Counted from the first letter of the stretch, positions 41,801 to 50,274 are shown. The stretch: 64,000 bases of DNA from Bacteroidota bacterium (GCA_023460855.1 JAEWOS010000016.1:62001-126000), one strand, 5' to 3'. Made by a program: numbers and translations. Notes: a model not told the origin generated them from the sequence alone.

Positions 41801-44107
41801 TTAGTAGAAAAACTGAAAACCGGCTTTCACACCGAATCGGGTTGCATTGGGGTTATCGAGATAATTTCCTCTCCAGTTGAAATCAACCCTGAAAATCCTC
41901 AGGTTTCCAATGCCAATATTCTCAATTCCAAAGCCGTATTCGTAGTAGATATTTCGACTTGGCGCACTGTATTTCCAGCCTTCTACATTAATCGCTTTGC
42001 TTGCTTCGCTTAGCGTTCCGTATGCGCCGCGAATGAAAGCCACTTCCCTGAGTTTCAGTTTTTTGATCAGCGGAATAAACGATAATATTTTTCCGTTGAA
42101 ATGATGTTCCAGATGACCGGTAACATACTGATCTGTAACGAATTCGTAATAATTCAGCTGCGAGAAAGTGTTCGGCACCAGACTGTACGACTGGTTTCCG
42201 GGAATAATATTCTGTAAAGCAAGCGGCAGCGGATCAAAATTTTTGCCGGCCTCCAGATTGATGAACGATTTACCCCAGCTTCCGATCAGCATGGGTTTGT
42301 AAAACAGGAACTGAAGTTTGTCGTAGCCGTAATCTGCATTGAAAAGGTTTTCAATTCCGCGTGTATATTTCATGACAATTGTCGGAGCTAACGTTGGATG
42401 CTCATAACGGTCCACGCCGGTCTGCGAAAATTTTGCGCCGGGTCTTGCAATTAAACTCAGCGTTAAATGGGAATCATTAACTGTTTTACGCAGGTTTCCG
42501 GCTTTATCGTGATAATACAGGTTGAACAGGTGTTCGTCGGCAGAACGGATGCTTTGAAGCGTTCCGTCCACGCGCACTGTAAAGTTTTTTATGGGATCAA
42601 TAGAACCGAAAACATTGGTCTGGTTTACGGAACTTAATGAGGCGTTTTCTCCACGGCCAAAAACGGCTGATGAAGCAAACGTCCGCGACATAATTCCATC
42701 ATCATTGGTCAGTTGAACACCAAGCTGCAAAATATCGCGTCTCGTACCCGCGCCCAGCGTAAATCTGTTTACTTTGTTGAACATGTATTTCGCTTCCGCT
42801 CCGTATTTAAATTTATCATCCTTAAAACCATAAGCCGTATATCCCTGAATTCTCCAGACATCATTCTGCGAAAAATAGGTTCTCGCACCAAGCCTGATCC
42901 TGGAACCTTCCACTGCGTTATATCCGTAAACGGAGTAAATACTTCCTAAATCGATCGCATTTCCGACATTCCAGTAACCGGAATCAATTGTTTCATACAG
43001 TTTTACAATCCTTTGAAACCTTGGCGTTTCTTCCAGCTTATCGAGCATTTCATAGATCCCCTTTTCATTTGCCGTAAGCGAATCTGTTCTTGCTGCTTCC
43101 CAGTACGAATCATCTTTTGTGTAAAATTCTTCCGTCATCTCGCTTTCACGTTCCTGGAAATCGGCATCTGTAAGAGGCGGATTGAATTCGTAATCGGAAT
43201 AATTAACGGTCCGTATGGCAACCAGGCCTTTTGATTTCTTGCTTTTCGAGAAAATCGACATGTCAATAGAGGTAAGCGTTCTTTTCGGCAGAAATGTTTC
43301 TTCGTCGGGATTATCAAATTCCAGCTGTGTGAAGATTCCGTTTACAAAGTTGACATTCATCTTACGTGTAGACCTCAGCGTTGCCTGCACCACGGCGTAA
43401 TGATCGGTTGAAATATAAAGCGTACCCTGAAAAGCCAGCACATCGGATCTTTTCGGCTCATATCTGATTACAAATGACTCCTGATTATTTACCGTTACAG
43501 TATCCATCAGTTCATAATAATAAGTACTGAATCCGTCACTGGAAACCGGACTTTGAAAACCGATGTCGAAATAATTAATAGTATTGTCGTAGATATTAAT
43601 GTCGCGGTACAGGTTTTTCGCGGTAAGACTGACGATCTGGTTGTCCTGAAAGCCGGAAGTTTTCTGCGCAACCATCAGCCTTTTCTTCTTTTTCACCGGT
43701 TCGTTCTGTCCGGTTGTATTGTAGATTGCCTCATTCAGAAATATCGGAAGCATCATTTGTCCGTTGGCTGCAGAATCGGCATAATCAAAAACGAAATCGA
43801 GCTTGTTGAAGATTTTCCGCTCCATGAAAGCGCTGTCGATGTTGGCTACATCAAATTCAATTTTCTCATATTCTTTGAAGCGGTAGGTGTCGTATTTATC
43901 GAGGCCGTTGTTTCGCTTGCGTTCCCACACTTTCTGCATGATATGGTATGCAGGGTTTTCCCTCTTATTTTTAAATTTCGGCTTGCCTTTTTTAATGACC
44001 ACCTCTTCAATACCGCTTTCACGTGGCTGTTCGATCTGAGCGTTCAGCATGGCAGCAAAAAAAAGAAGGAACAGAGGCAGTAAACGCGCCAACAACTGGT
44101 TTTTCAT
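41801..44107 (-). CDS. DUF5686 family outer-membrane protein
   Basis: Starting at 44107, the protein has 768 residues with a signal peptide (MKNQLLARLLPLFLLFFAA, then MLNAQ). The segment NPAYHIMQKVWERKRNNGLDKYDTYRFKEYEKIEFD is the hallmark start of DUF5686. A beta-rich middle follows, and a C-terminal Omp85-like barrel of about 400 residues ends in FGVKAGFQFFY. Most relatives carry an N-terminal carboxypeptidase-regulatory domain; here the DUF5686 core follows the signal peptide almost directly. Function is unknown; an outer membrane location is likely. The longer frame reaching 44197 runs up into the tRNA terminator and was rejected. Confidence 0.85.
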   Translation of the reverse strand: MKNQLLARLLPLFLLFFAAMLNAQIEQPRESGIEEVVIKKGKPKFKNKRENPAYHIMQKVWERKRNNGLDKYDTYRFKEYEKIEFDVANIDSAFMERKIFNKLDFVFDYADSAANGQMMLPIFLNEAIYNTTGQNEPVKKKKRLMVAQKTSGFQDNQIVSLTAKNLYRDINIYDNTINYFDIGFQSPVSSDGFSTYYYELMDTVTVNNQESFVIRYEPKRSDVLAFQGTLYISTDHYAVVQATLRSTRKMNVNFVNGIFTQLEFDNPDEETFLPKRTLTSIDMSIFSKSKKSKGLVAIRTVNYSDYEFNPPLTDADFQERESEMTEEFYTKDDSYWEAARTDSLTANEKGIYEMLDKLEETPRFQRIVKLYETIDSGYWNVGNAIDLGSIYSVYGYNAVEGSRIRLGARTYFSQNDVWRIQGYTAYGFKDDKFKYGAEAKYMFNKVNRFTLGAGTRRDILQLGVQLTNDDGIMSRTFASSAVFGRGENASLSSVNQTNVFGSIDPIKNFTVRVDGTLQSIRSADEHLFNLYYHDKAGNLRKTVNDSHLTLSLIARPGAKFSQTGVDRYEHPTLAPTIVMKYTRGIENLFNADYGYDKLQFLFYKPMLIGSWGKSFINLEAGKNFDPLPLALQNIIPGNQSYSLVPNTFSQLNYYEFVTDQYVTGHLEHHFNGKILSFIPLIKKLKLREVAFIRGAYGTLSEASKAINVEGWKYSAPSRNIYYEYGFGIENIGIGNLRIFRVDFNWRGNYLDNPNATRFGVKAGFQFFY

Positions 44108-44183
44108 CAGATAAAATAAAAGCCGCAAAGCGACAAAAGGTTTTTTAACAATAATTGTGCTAAAAATTATGACCTCGATAAAA

Positions 44184-44214
44184 TAAAAAACCATCAACGT
44201 AATGTTGATGGTTT
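44184..44214 (-). terminator. Terminator of tRNA-Asn
   Basis: On the minus strand AAACCATCAAC (44214-44204) pairs perfectly with GTTGATGGTTT (44198-44188), loop of five bases, followed by a T-rich run. It begins at the base right after the encoded CCA of the tRNA. Confidence 0.9.
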
Positions 44215-44291
44215 TGGCGCCTTTTGCTGGGCTCGAACCAGCGACCCTCTGATTAACAGTCAGATGCTCTAACCAACTGAGCTAAAAAGGC
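44215..44291 (-). tRNA. tRNA-Asn (GTT)
   Basis: On the minus strand, acceptor GCCTTTT (44291-44285) pairs with AAAAGGC (44225-44219), followed by discriminator G and an encoded CCA (44217-44215). The D arm is AGCTCAGTTGGTTAGAGC. The anticodon stem TCTGA/TCAGA holds the loop CTGTTAA, giving anticodon GTT (Asn). The T arm is CGCTGGTTCGAGCCCAGC with the TTCGA loop. All arms are complete; length is 77 bases with CCA. It lies between rseP and the DUF5686 gene, with a perfect terminator directly after the CCA. Confidence 0.96.
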
Positions 44292-44366
44292 TTTTTGCTG
44301 TTTGTTTTAGCGTTTGCAAATATAATATCTATTTTAATTATGGGCAAATAATTTCGATGAAAAAAT

Positions 44367-45719
44367 TTAAAGTTTACCCGTAATCAGTTTAAAAATATCG
44401 TTACCGAAGATCAGCAGCATCAGGCCAAGAAGGAAAATAACCCCGATCATTTGCGCATGCTCTAATATTTTTTGCGGAACAGGCTTTCCGGTAATCATTT
44501 CCCACAGGGTAAACATTACGTGGCCACCATCAAGTCCGGGAATCGGAATCAGGTTCAGGAACGCCAGCCAAACGGAAAACATCGCCGTAAAACTCCAGAA
44601 AGCAGGCCAGTTTATCGAAAGATCTCCTTTTTCAGATTTCTGAACCGGCATCATTTTCACGATTGCAATCGGTCCGCCAACATTTTTATATCCCTGGATT
44701 TTAGAATTAAATATAATTCTGAACTGCTTAATCTGCGTCGTCAAAGATTCTATCGTCCTGGTAAAACCTCTTGGAATTGCTTCGATCACGCTGTATTTCT
44801 TATTTGTTGCAATTCCCTGCAGCCCTCCAAGATCGAGTGCAATGCCAAGTTTGCCGTTCTGGTCCACAGCAACGTTCTGCAATTGCTGTTGCTGTCCGTT
44901 TCTGTCAACTGTTAATGTAATTCTCTGGTTTTTGGAACGATCGAGTTCCCCACTGAATTCATCGAAGAATTTTACAGGCTTTCCATTAACTGCCAAAATC
45001 TTATCGCCTTTCTGAAGACCTGAAGACTGTGAAGCTGGTGTGGCAAGACTGTCAACAATCACGGGATAACGCGGCATCAGATAAAGTTTCGCTTCCCGCT
45101 GTCTGATTACTTCGCCCACGCCTTCTTCCTGAACCGGAAAAGTAATTTCCTGACCGTTTCTGAGAACTGTAACATCATTGCTGAAAAGAATGTCTAGTGA
45201 TGCATTTTCAAGACGTTCCGCTTTCTTGCCGTCAACCGCTAAAATTTTGTCTCCGTTCTGAAAGCCCATTTTTCTACCGGCTTCCGAAACTCCCACTCCA
45301 TTCTGGAATTTATTCAGGTCGGTATAATTCTCTCCGTTGAAATAACTTAAACATGAATAAATGAACCATGCAAGAAAGAAATTCACTGTAACTCCGCCAA
45401 GCATGATGATCAGTCTCTGCCACGCCGGTTTGCTGCGGAATTCCCATGGTTGCGGTGGCGTTTTAAGCTGTTCGGTGTCCATACTTTCGTCCACCATTCC
45501 GGCAATTTTTACGTAACCACCAAAAGGAAGCCAGCCGATTCCGTATTCAGTACCGCCAATTTTTTTCTTTACCAGCGAAAACCACGGATCGAAAAAAAGA
45601 TAAAATTTCTCCACTTTTGTTTTAAACCATTTCGCCGGAAGAAAGTGTCCCAGCTCATGCAGCACAACGAGAATGGATATACTTAAGATAAATTGAAATA
45701 TTTGTAATGCCAGTTCCAT
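44367..45719 (-). CDS. rseP: RIP metalloprotease RseP (site-2 protease)
   Basis: With the start at 45719 the protein has 450 residues. HELGH (His21, Glu22, His25) is the zinc site in the first membrane helix, and NLIPIPGLDGGHV near the C-terminus gives the Asp ligand (LDG motif) in the third helix. Two PDZ domains lie between (around 110-200 and 205-290, with NGDKILAVDGKK and KGDKILAVNGKP). It cleaves membrane anti-sigma factors or signal-peptide remnants within the inner membrane. The frame could begin at a TTG at 45740 but this lies in the promoter -7 element, so ATG 45719 (MELALQIF) is chosen. No anti-sigma gene is adjacent. Confidence 0.93.
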   Translation of the reverse strand: MELALQIFQFILSISILVVLHELGHFLPAKWFKTKVEKFYLFFDPWFSLVKKKIGGTEYGIGWLPFGGYVKIAGMVDESMDTEQLKTPPQPWEFRSKPAWQRLIIMLGGVTVNFFLAWFIYSCLSYFNGENYTDLNKFQNGVGVSEAGRKMGFQNGDKILAVDGKKAERLENASLDILFSNDVTVLRNGQEITFPVQEEGVGEVIRQREAKLYLMPRYPVIVDSLATPASQSSGLQKGDKILAVNGKPVKFFDEFSGELDRSKNQRITLTVDRNGQQQQLQNVAVDQNGKLGIALDLGGLQGIATNKKYSVIEAIPRGFTRTIESLTTQIKQFRIIFNSKIQGYKNVGGPIAIVKMMPVQKSEKGDLSINWPAFWSFTAMFSVWLAFLNLIPIPGLDGGHVMFTLWEMITGKPVPQKILEHAQMIGVIFLLGLMLLIFGNDIFKLITGKL

Positions 45720-45737
45720 TAATAATTTTTTGGTTCG

Positions 45738-45745
45738 CAAAGGTA
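45738..45745 (-). promoter_or_regulatory. -7 element TACCTTTG of rseP
   Basis: Exact TAnnTTTG on the minus strand, 18 bases before the ATG at 45719. It overlaps the TTG of the longer, rejected start. Confidence 0.62.
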
Positions 45746-45855
45746 CTAATTATTAAAGGTGTGCCAAACAAGCTTTTAGCTATTGTTGGCAGGAAAAACC
45801 GGCACTTCTGCCTGTAGTCCGTTTTTTTATTGTTATTTTTAGGAAAATTTCATCA

Positions 45856-46608
45856 ATGAAAATTGCCGGACTGAACCAGGATATCATCTGGAAGGACAAA
45901 AATGCCAACTTCAGGTTAATTGAAAAATCATTTGCAGAAACCAATGCTGACCTTTTTCTTCTTCCCGAAATGTTTTCGACGGGATTCTGCATGGAACCCG
46001 CCGAAATTGCTGATAAAAACGAAGAAACACTGACGTGGATGAAACAGTTTGCAGCAGAAAAAAATGCAGCTGTTTCTGGAAGCGCTTCGGTAAAAGTCGG
46101 GGAGTCATTTTATAACAGAATGTATTTTGTAAAACCCTGTGGAGAAACGTCTTTTTACGACAAACGGCATCTGTTTTCCTATTCCGGAGAGGATGAGGTT
46201 TATTCAGCGGGAAAGAGCAGAATTATCGTAGAATATCTTGGATTCCGGATCCTGTTGCAAGTTTGTTATGATTTGAGGTTTCCTGTTTTCTCGCGAAACC
46301 GCGATGATTACGATGTGATCCTGTATGTTGCAAACTGGCCGGCGAAACGTGTTGAAGCATGGGAGCATCTGCTGAAAGCCCGCGCCTTGGAAAATCTGGC
46401 GTATGTTTTTGGGCTGAACAGAACCGGCACCGATGGAAATGACCTCGAATATCCGGAAAGTTCTCACTGCTTTTTTGCAGACGGAAAGGAGGTTTCACAA
46501 AAAGACGGCAACATTCTTACTGCAGAAATCAGTTTGCAGAAACTGGAAAAATTCCGGGAAAATTTCGGATTTCTAAATGACCGGGATGAATTTCAAATCC
46601 TGGATTAA
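45856..46608 (+). CDS. Omega-amidase-like nitrilase superfamily hydrolase (YafV/Nit2 type)
   Basis: The 250-residue protein has the nitrilase Glu-Lys-Cys triad: Glu38 (LLPEMF), Lys103 (YDKRHLF) and Cys137 (QVCYDLRFP). The DKRHLFSYSGEDEVYSAG and CYDLRFPVFSRN sequences match the YafV/Nit2 branch, which hydrolyses the amides alpha-ketoglutaramate and alpha-ketosuccinamate in methionine salvage and nitrogen recycling. It is divergent from rseP; a one-mismatch -7 element TATTTTTA (45833-45840) precedes it by 15 bases. It converges on the thioredoxin gene of the sulfur operon with 24 bases between the stops. Confidence 0.9.
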   Translation: MKIAGLNQDIIWKDKNANFRLIEKSFAETNADLFLLPEMFSTGFCMEPAEIADKNEETLTWMKQFAAEKNAAVSGSASVKVGESFYNRMYFVKPCGETSFYDKRHLFSYSGEDEVYSAGKSRIIVEYLGFRILLQVCYDLRFPVFSRNRDDYDVILYVANWPAKRVEAWEHLLKARALENLAYVFGLNRTGTDGNDLEYPESSHCFFADGKEVSQKDGNILTAEISLQKLEKFRENFGFLNDRDEFQILD

Positions 46609-46632
46609 CAGCGTCTGATTTTCAAGAAAATA

Positions 46633-46932
46633 TCAGATATACTGTTCGAGAAGCGTTGTCAGCGTGTTTACATCATGAACACCGGATTCTTTCCAGAGCA
46701 GTTCCCCGTTTTTATAAATGGCGAGAGTAGGCACACCGCGAACGCCATTCTGCGAGGCAATTTGCGGAAACTGATCCACATCGATTTTTACAATTCTCGC
46801 TTTATCGCCAAGTTTGTCCTTCACCGAATTCAAAACAGATGACTGCACTTTGCAGGGCTGACACCAGGTTGCGAAAAAATCAATAAGTACCGGACGTTCT
46901 GAAGCTATTAGTTCCTGAAATTTCTGTGACAT
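46633..46932 (-). CDS. Thioredoxin, active site WCQPC
   Basis: The 99-residue protein is a single thioredoxin domain. The active site ATWCQPCK (Cys24 and Cys27) has Gln in place of the usual Gly, and the cis-Pro is in RGVPTLAIYKNGE. It is soluble, with no signal peptide, so it works in the cytoplasm. It is the last gene of the operon running from the MBL-rhodanese gene through the rhodanese gene, 9 bases after a small membrane protein gene. This suggests it reduces the persulfide or disulfide intermediates made by the rhodanese domains. It is probably not the main housekeeping TrxA. Confidence 0.88.
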   Translation of the reverse strand: MSQKFQELIASERPVLIDFFATWCQPCKVQSSVLNSVKDKLGDKARIVKIDVDQFPQIASQNGVRGVPTLAIYKNGELLWKESGVHDVNTLTTLLEQYI

Positions 46933-46941
46933 AGTTGTTCG

Positions 46942-47154
46942 TTAATTGAGTTGTTGGGAATCGTTCTCAGCGTTCGGCTTAACCTGGTGAATGCTGCAGT
47001 TTCCGGAGGCACAGCCGGATCTGAAAACCGACATCGCCACAAAGTAAAGTCCAAAAATTGCCATCCACCACACACCATCTTTTACAGCGATCACCGCAAA
47101 AAGAATTCCACCGGCTAGATAGAGCAGCCTGCTGATGTTCCAGTTTTTCAGCAT
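46942..47154 (-). CDS. Small membrane protein of the sulfur operon (70 residues)
   Basis: The protein has two membrane helices (residues about 8-26 and 28-44; LLYLAGGILFAVIAVKDG and WWMAIFGLYFVAMSVF) followed by SGCASGNCSIHQ, a segment with two Cys four residues apart, then a polar tail. The overall look is that of the DUF2892/YgaP-like membrane segment seen joined to rhodanese domains elsewhere, though I cannot confirm the family. It lies 2 bases after the rhodanese gene and 9 before thioredoxin, so it is plainly part of the operon. The two Cys next to the membrane could carry sulfane sulfur or bind a metal; that is inference. Confidence 0.75.
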   Translation of the reverse strand: MLKNWNISRLLYLAGGILFAVIAVKDGVWWMAIFGLYFVAMSVFRSGCASGNCSIHQVKPNAENDSQQLN

Positions 47155-47156
47155 TT

Positions 47157-47471
47157 TCAGTTGCTGATTTTTTCGTTTAAGCTTTTCCAGCCGCCACCGT
47201 TGTAAACCTCGGTAAATCCGTTATCTATAAGAATCGATCTTGCTGATGAACTGCGCATACCGCTTGCACAGCAGGTAATTACGGGTCTTTTTTTGTCGAT
47301 GGTCGACAGTTTATTCCGAAGATCCTGTAAAGGAATATTCTTGGAATTCCGGATTGAACCTGTGCTGAATTCGGCAGGTGTACGCACATCAATAATTTGT
47401 GCTCCGTTCTTTACCAGTTCTTTGAGGTTAATAGTATCCCCTCCAAAAAGTTTCTTAAAAAAACCGATCAT
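47157..47471 (-). CDS. Single-domain rhodanese
   Basis: The 104-residue protein is one rhodanese domain: IIDVRTPAEFSTGSI (the CH2A-like DVR motif) and the active loop CASGMR (Cys68, preceded by Cys67), closing with GWKSLNE. It has no signal peptide but begins MIGFFKKLFGG, an amphipathic stretch that could sit on the membrane. It moves sulfane sulfur between thiol acceptors such as glutathione or low-molecular thiols. Its start overlaps the stop of the preceding small membrane protein gene by four bases (ATGA), so the two are coupled. Confidence 0.9.
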   Translation of the reverse strand: MIGFFKKLFGGDTINLKELVKNGAQIIDVRTPAEFSTGSIRNSKNIPLQDLRNKLSTIDKKRPVITCCASGMRSSSARSILIDNGFTEVYNGGGWKSLNEKISN

Positions 47472-47680
47472 ATTTTTTCCTTTTTATTTTCCGGAGTAAA
47501 CATCGAGAACAGCAGATATCCCATCACCATTCCGTACACCGATGAGTTTACCGGTTTTGATGTAATTGCGCAACTTCCGCTGTTGCATCCGATGAAATAA
47601 TAGTAAGCAAACCCCAGAATTCCGCCGGCAACCACACCAATTACTGCTAATTTATACTTATTCAAAAACTTCTTCATCAT
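47468..47680 (-). CDS. DUF6132-like small membrane protein (70 residues)
   Basis: The protein has two membrane helices (residues about 10-28 and 48-62) separated by a loop with GCNSGSCAITSKPV, again a CxxxxC pair. This resembles the DUF6132 group found in Bacteroidetes beside rhodanese genes, from memory. Its start lies inside the end of the cupin gene (23-base overlap) and its end overlaps the rhodanese start, so three genes are tightly coupled. The loop pattern CxSGxC is shared with the other small membrane protein of this operon, suggesting a common ancestry or a common task such as sulfur transfer at the membrane. Confidence 0.78.
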   Translation of the reverse strand: MMKKFLNKYKLAVIGVVAGGILGFAYYYFIGCNSGSCAITSKPVNSSVYGMVMGYLLFSMFTPENKKEKI

Positions 47681-47978
47681 GCGCCAGTTCTTTGGTTATT
47701 ACAAATAGATTTTCGTCTGTAAGTCCCAGTACTTCATGCTCCACTTCTACCGGTATTTCGAACACATCCAGTTCTTTCAGGATGATATCTTCGTCCGGAA
47801 GACTGAATTTTACTTCGCCTTTCAGCATTATTAAATTCGTCGGGACTGCGGTAGTATGTTTTTTCAGCAGGCAGTTATTGCCCAGTGCAACGGCAAACTG
47901 ATGGATATTTTCATTTTTCCTGAGCTGAAAAACAGAAGGTTTGTCGGCCAGAAAATCTGTGTACTGCAGAATATTCAT
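47658..47978 (-). CDS. Small cupin-like protein
   Basis: The 106-residue protein is mostly beta, with NENIHQFAVALGNNCLLKKHTTAVPTNLI and GEVKFSLPDEDIILKELDVFEIPVEVEHEV, the double beta-helix pattern of a one-domain cupin. The two metal motifs are degenerate: His in KKHTT and EVEHEV could still hold a metal. Function is unknown; in sulfur operons of this kind cupins may act as sensors or dioxygenases. It lies 6 bases after the MBL-rhodanese gene and overlaps the next gene by 23 bases. Confidence 0.72.
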   Translation of the reverse strand: MNILQYTDFLADKPSVFQLRKNENIHQFAVALGNNCLLKKHTTAVPTNLIMLKGEVKFSLPDEDIILKELDVFEIPVEVEHEVLGLTDENLFVITKELAHDEEVFE

Positions 47979-47984
47979 CGTGGT

Positions 47985-49394
47985 TTACAGTTTTTTACTT
48001 TGACAAACGAAATCCGTAGTCGGAACTTTTTCAGTTTTCTTGATACCGTTGAAACCTCCTTCCACTTCAGTAAAATTTCTGATTCCTCTGGAATTAAGGA
48101 TACTCGCTGCAATCATACTTCTGTAACCTCCTGCACAGTGCAGAAAGAAATGCTCCTGATCATCAACTTTTCCTGCCCATTCCGCAATCTGATCCAAAGG
48201 CCTGCTGTACGCATCAGGAATGTGTTCGGAATCATATTCTGTTTCTTTTCTTACATCCACAACTTTGGAGTCTTCCGTAAATTCCTGTGCAAACTGCTCA
48301 GGAGTAATCCGGTTGATCGTGTCAATTTCTTTTCCGGAATCTTTCCAGGAATCAAAACCGCCTTTCAGATATCCAAGAACATTATCGAAACCAACCCTTG
48401 AAAGCCGTGTAATCGCTTCTTCCTCGGTATCCTGATCTGTTACCAGCAAAATCGGCTGCTGCACATCCACAATCATGGCTCCAACCCAAGGTGCAAAATC
48501 TCCTTTCAGGCCAATATTTACCGCATTCGGAATAAAACCTTTATGGAATTCTGCACTTGCTCTGGTATCAAGAATCAAAGCACCGCTGTGTTCAGCAACA
48601 TTTTCGAATTCGTCCGGCGAAAGCGCATTCATGCCTTTATTCATCACATCCTCAAAGCTGCTGTAGCCTTCTTTGTTCATCTTCACATTCATTCCGAAAT
48701 ATTTTGGAGGAGCTGTAAGGCCGTCCAGAACCGCTTCTACAAATGCTTCTTTATTCGGCTGATTCAGTGCGTAATTGGTTTTTCTTTGATTTCCGAGTGT
48801 ATCAACAGTTTCCTTCTGCATATTTTTACCGCATGCTGAACCTGCTCCGTGCGCCGGATAAACCGTAATATCGTCGGCCAGAGGAAGAATTTTATTTATC
48901 AGACTTTCGTAAAGAGTCCCTGCCAGTTCTTCCTGTGTCATATTGGCAGCTTTTTGTGCCAAATCCGGTCTTCCGACATCTCCCAAAAACAATGTGTCTC
49001 CGGAAAATATTGCCGTTTCTTTGCCGTTTTCGTCGATGAGCAGGTAAGTTGTGCTTTCCATCGTATGTCCCGGTGTATGCAGTACTTTAATCCTGCTTTT
49101 GCCAATTTCGAAAAACTGTCCGTCTTCCGCCGTAATCGCTTCAAACGCAGGTTCTGCCGTAGGTCCGTAAACAATTGGCGCTCCGGTTTTTTTGCTTAAA
49201 TCCAGGTGGCCGGAAACGAAATCTGCATGAAAATGCGTCTCGAAAATATATTTCAGGTCTACTTTATCTTTCTTAAGCCTGTCTATGTATGGCTGCACTT
49301 CACGAAGCGGATCAATAATCGCGGCTTCACCTTCGGAAACAATGTAATAAGCTCCCTGAGCCAGACATCCTGTATAAATTTGTTCTACTTTCAT
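47985..49394 (-). CDS. Persulfide dioxygenase-rhodanese fusion (CstB-like MBL-fold enzyme)
   Basis: The 469-residue protein has three domains. Residues 1-245 are an ETHE1-like metallo-beta-lactamase with HFHADFVSGH (His54-His63), HTPGH (His110), GDTLFLGDVGRPDL (Asp133) and YPAHGAGSACG (His182, Cys188); His54, His110 and Asp133 are the expected iron ligands. Residues about 265-355 are a rhodanese domain with no active-site Cys (LLVTDQDTEEE occupies the loop). Residues about 365-455 are an active rhodanese with Cys420 in HCAGGYRS. This is the architecture of Staphylococcus aureus CstB, which oxidises persulfides and yields sulfite or thiosulfate. An extra Cys464 lies near the C-terminus. First gene after tauE, with an 82-base gap. 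Confidence 0.9.
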   Translation of the reverse strand: MKVEQIYTGCLAQGAYYIVSEGEAAIIDPLREVQPYIDRLKKDKVDLKYIFETHFHADFVSGHLDLSKKTGAPIVYGPTAEPAFEAITAEDGQFFEIGKSRIKVLHTPGHTMESTTYLLIDENGKETAIFSGDTLFLGDVGRPDLAQKAANMTQEELAGTLYESLINKILPLADDITVYPAHGAGSACGKNMQKETVDTLGNQRKTNYALNQPNKEAFVEAVLDGLTAPPKYFGMNVKMNKEGYSSFEDVMNKGMNALSPDEFENVAEHSGALILDTRASAEFHKGFIPNAVNIGLKGDFAPWVGAMIVDVQQPILLVTDQDTEEEAITRLSRVGFDNVLGYLKGGFDSWKDSGKEIDTINRITPEQFAQEFTEDSKVVDVRKETEYDSEHIPDAYSRPLDQIAEWAGKVDDQEHFFLHCAGGYRSMIAASILNSRGIRNFTEVEGGFNGIKKTEKVPTTDFVCQSKKL

Positions 49395-49476
49395 ATTTTT
49401 CGATTTTCAACGTAACAATGGGAATTTCACAAAAACCCCGCCATTTTTAATAGATGCCGTCTATGAATATTTTGCC

Positions 49477-50274
49477 TTAAATATTTTTTAAAAACAATTC
49501 GTTTATAATTATCCAGATTCCCATTACCAGTACGAACCAACCGAACATGGGCCTGAGTTTCCTGCCTTCAATTTTTTTCGCAATCTGAACGCCAATCAGA
49601 ATTCCGACGATTGAGAGCGCCGAAAAGGTCAGCAAGAAAGTCCAGTCTACGTCGATTTTATCAAGCGAGGATGCAAATCCGATCAGTGAATTAAAGGAGA
49701 TAATAACCAGCGATGTGGAAACTGCCTCCTTCATGGAAAGGCCCAAAAGCATTACCAGTGCGGGCACAATCATAAAACCGCCCCCTGCGCCGATGAAACC
49801 TGTTACAATACCAACGAGCAATCCCTGGGAAATGAGCAGCGTATAATTAATTTCATCAGATTTCCGGAATCTCTGTCTGTCGTATTTCTTGATCATTTTG
49901 ATTGAAGAAATCAGCATAAGCACCGCAAAAAGCACGAGGATAAACATTTCTTTCGTAAGCGTTATTCCCCATCTGTTGATGATGTAAGGCGGCAAATGCG
50001 GAAGCACTACCCTTCTGGAAAATAATATTCCTAAAATAGAGGGAAGCCCAAAAAGCAGCACTGTGCGGAAATTCACCACTTTTTGCCTGATGTAACCAAC
50101 GGAACCAACGCTGCTGGTAATGCCCACGACGAAAAGTGAAAGTGCGGTAGCTGTAACCGCATCGATTTTAAAAAGGTAGGCAAAAACAGGAACGCTGAGT
50201 ATACTTCCACCGCCACCGATCAGGCCCATTACAAGACCTATTATAATCGCTGTGAAATATCCCAGATATTCCAT
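49477..50274 (-). CDS. TauE/SafE family sulfite exporter-like membrane protein
   Basis: The 265-residue protein has about eight membrane helices. It carries the two family repeats with Gly-rich motifs: LVMGLIGGGGSILSVPVFAYL near the N-terminus and VGIVTGFIGAGGGFMIVPALVML in the second half. TauE/SafE proteins export sulfite, sulfoacetate or related organosulfur anions across the inner membrane. The next gene on the same strand encodes a sulfite-producing persulfide dioxygenase, which supports a sulfite role here. It begins at the base right after the stop of the GreA-like gene, so it is coupled to that gene; an 82-base gap with only a weak promoter candidate separates it from the dioxygenase. 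Confidence 0.88.
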   Translation of the reverse strand: MEYLGYFTAIIIGLVMGLIGGGGSILSVPVFAYLFKIDAVTATALSLFVVGITSSVGSVGYIRQKVVNFRTVLLFGLPSILGILFSRRVVLPHLPPYIINRWGITLTKEMFILVLFAVLMLISSIKMIKKYDRQRFRKSDEINYTLLISQGLLVGIVTGFIGAGGGFMIVPALVMLLGLSMKEAVSTSLVIISFNSLIGFASSLDKIDVDWTFLLTFSALSIVGILIGVQIAKKIEGRKLRPMFGWFVLVMGIWIIINELFLKNI

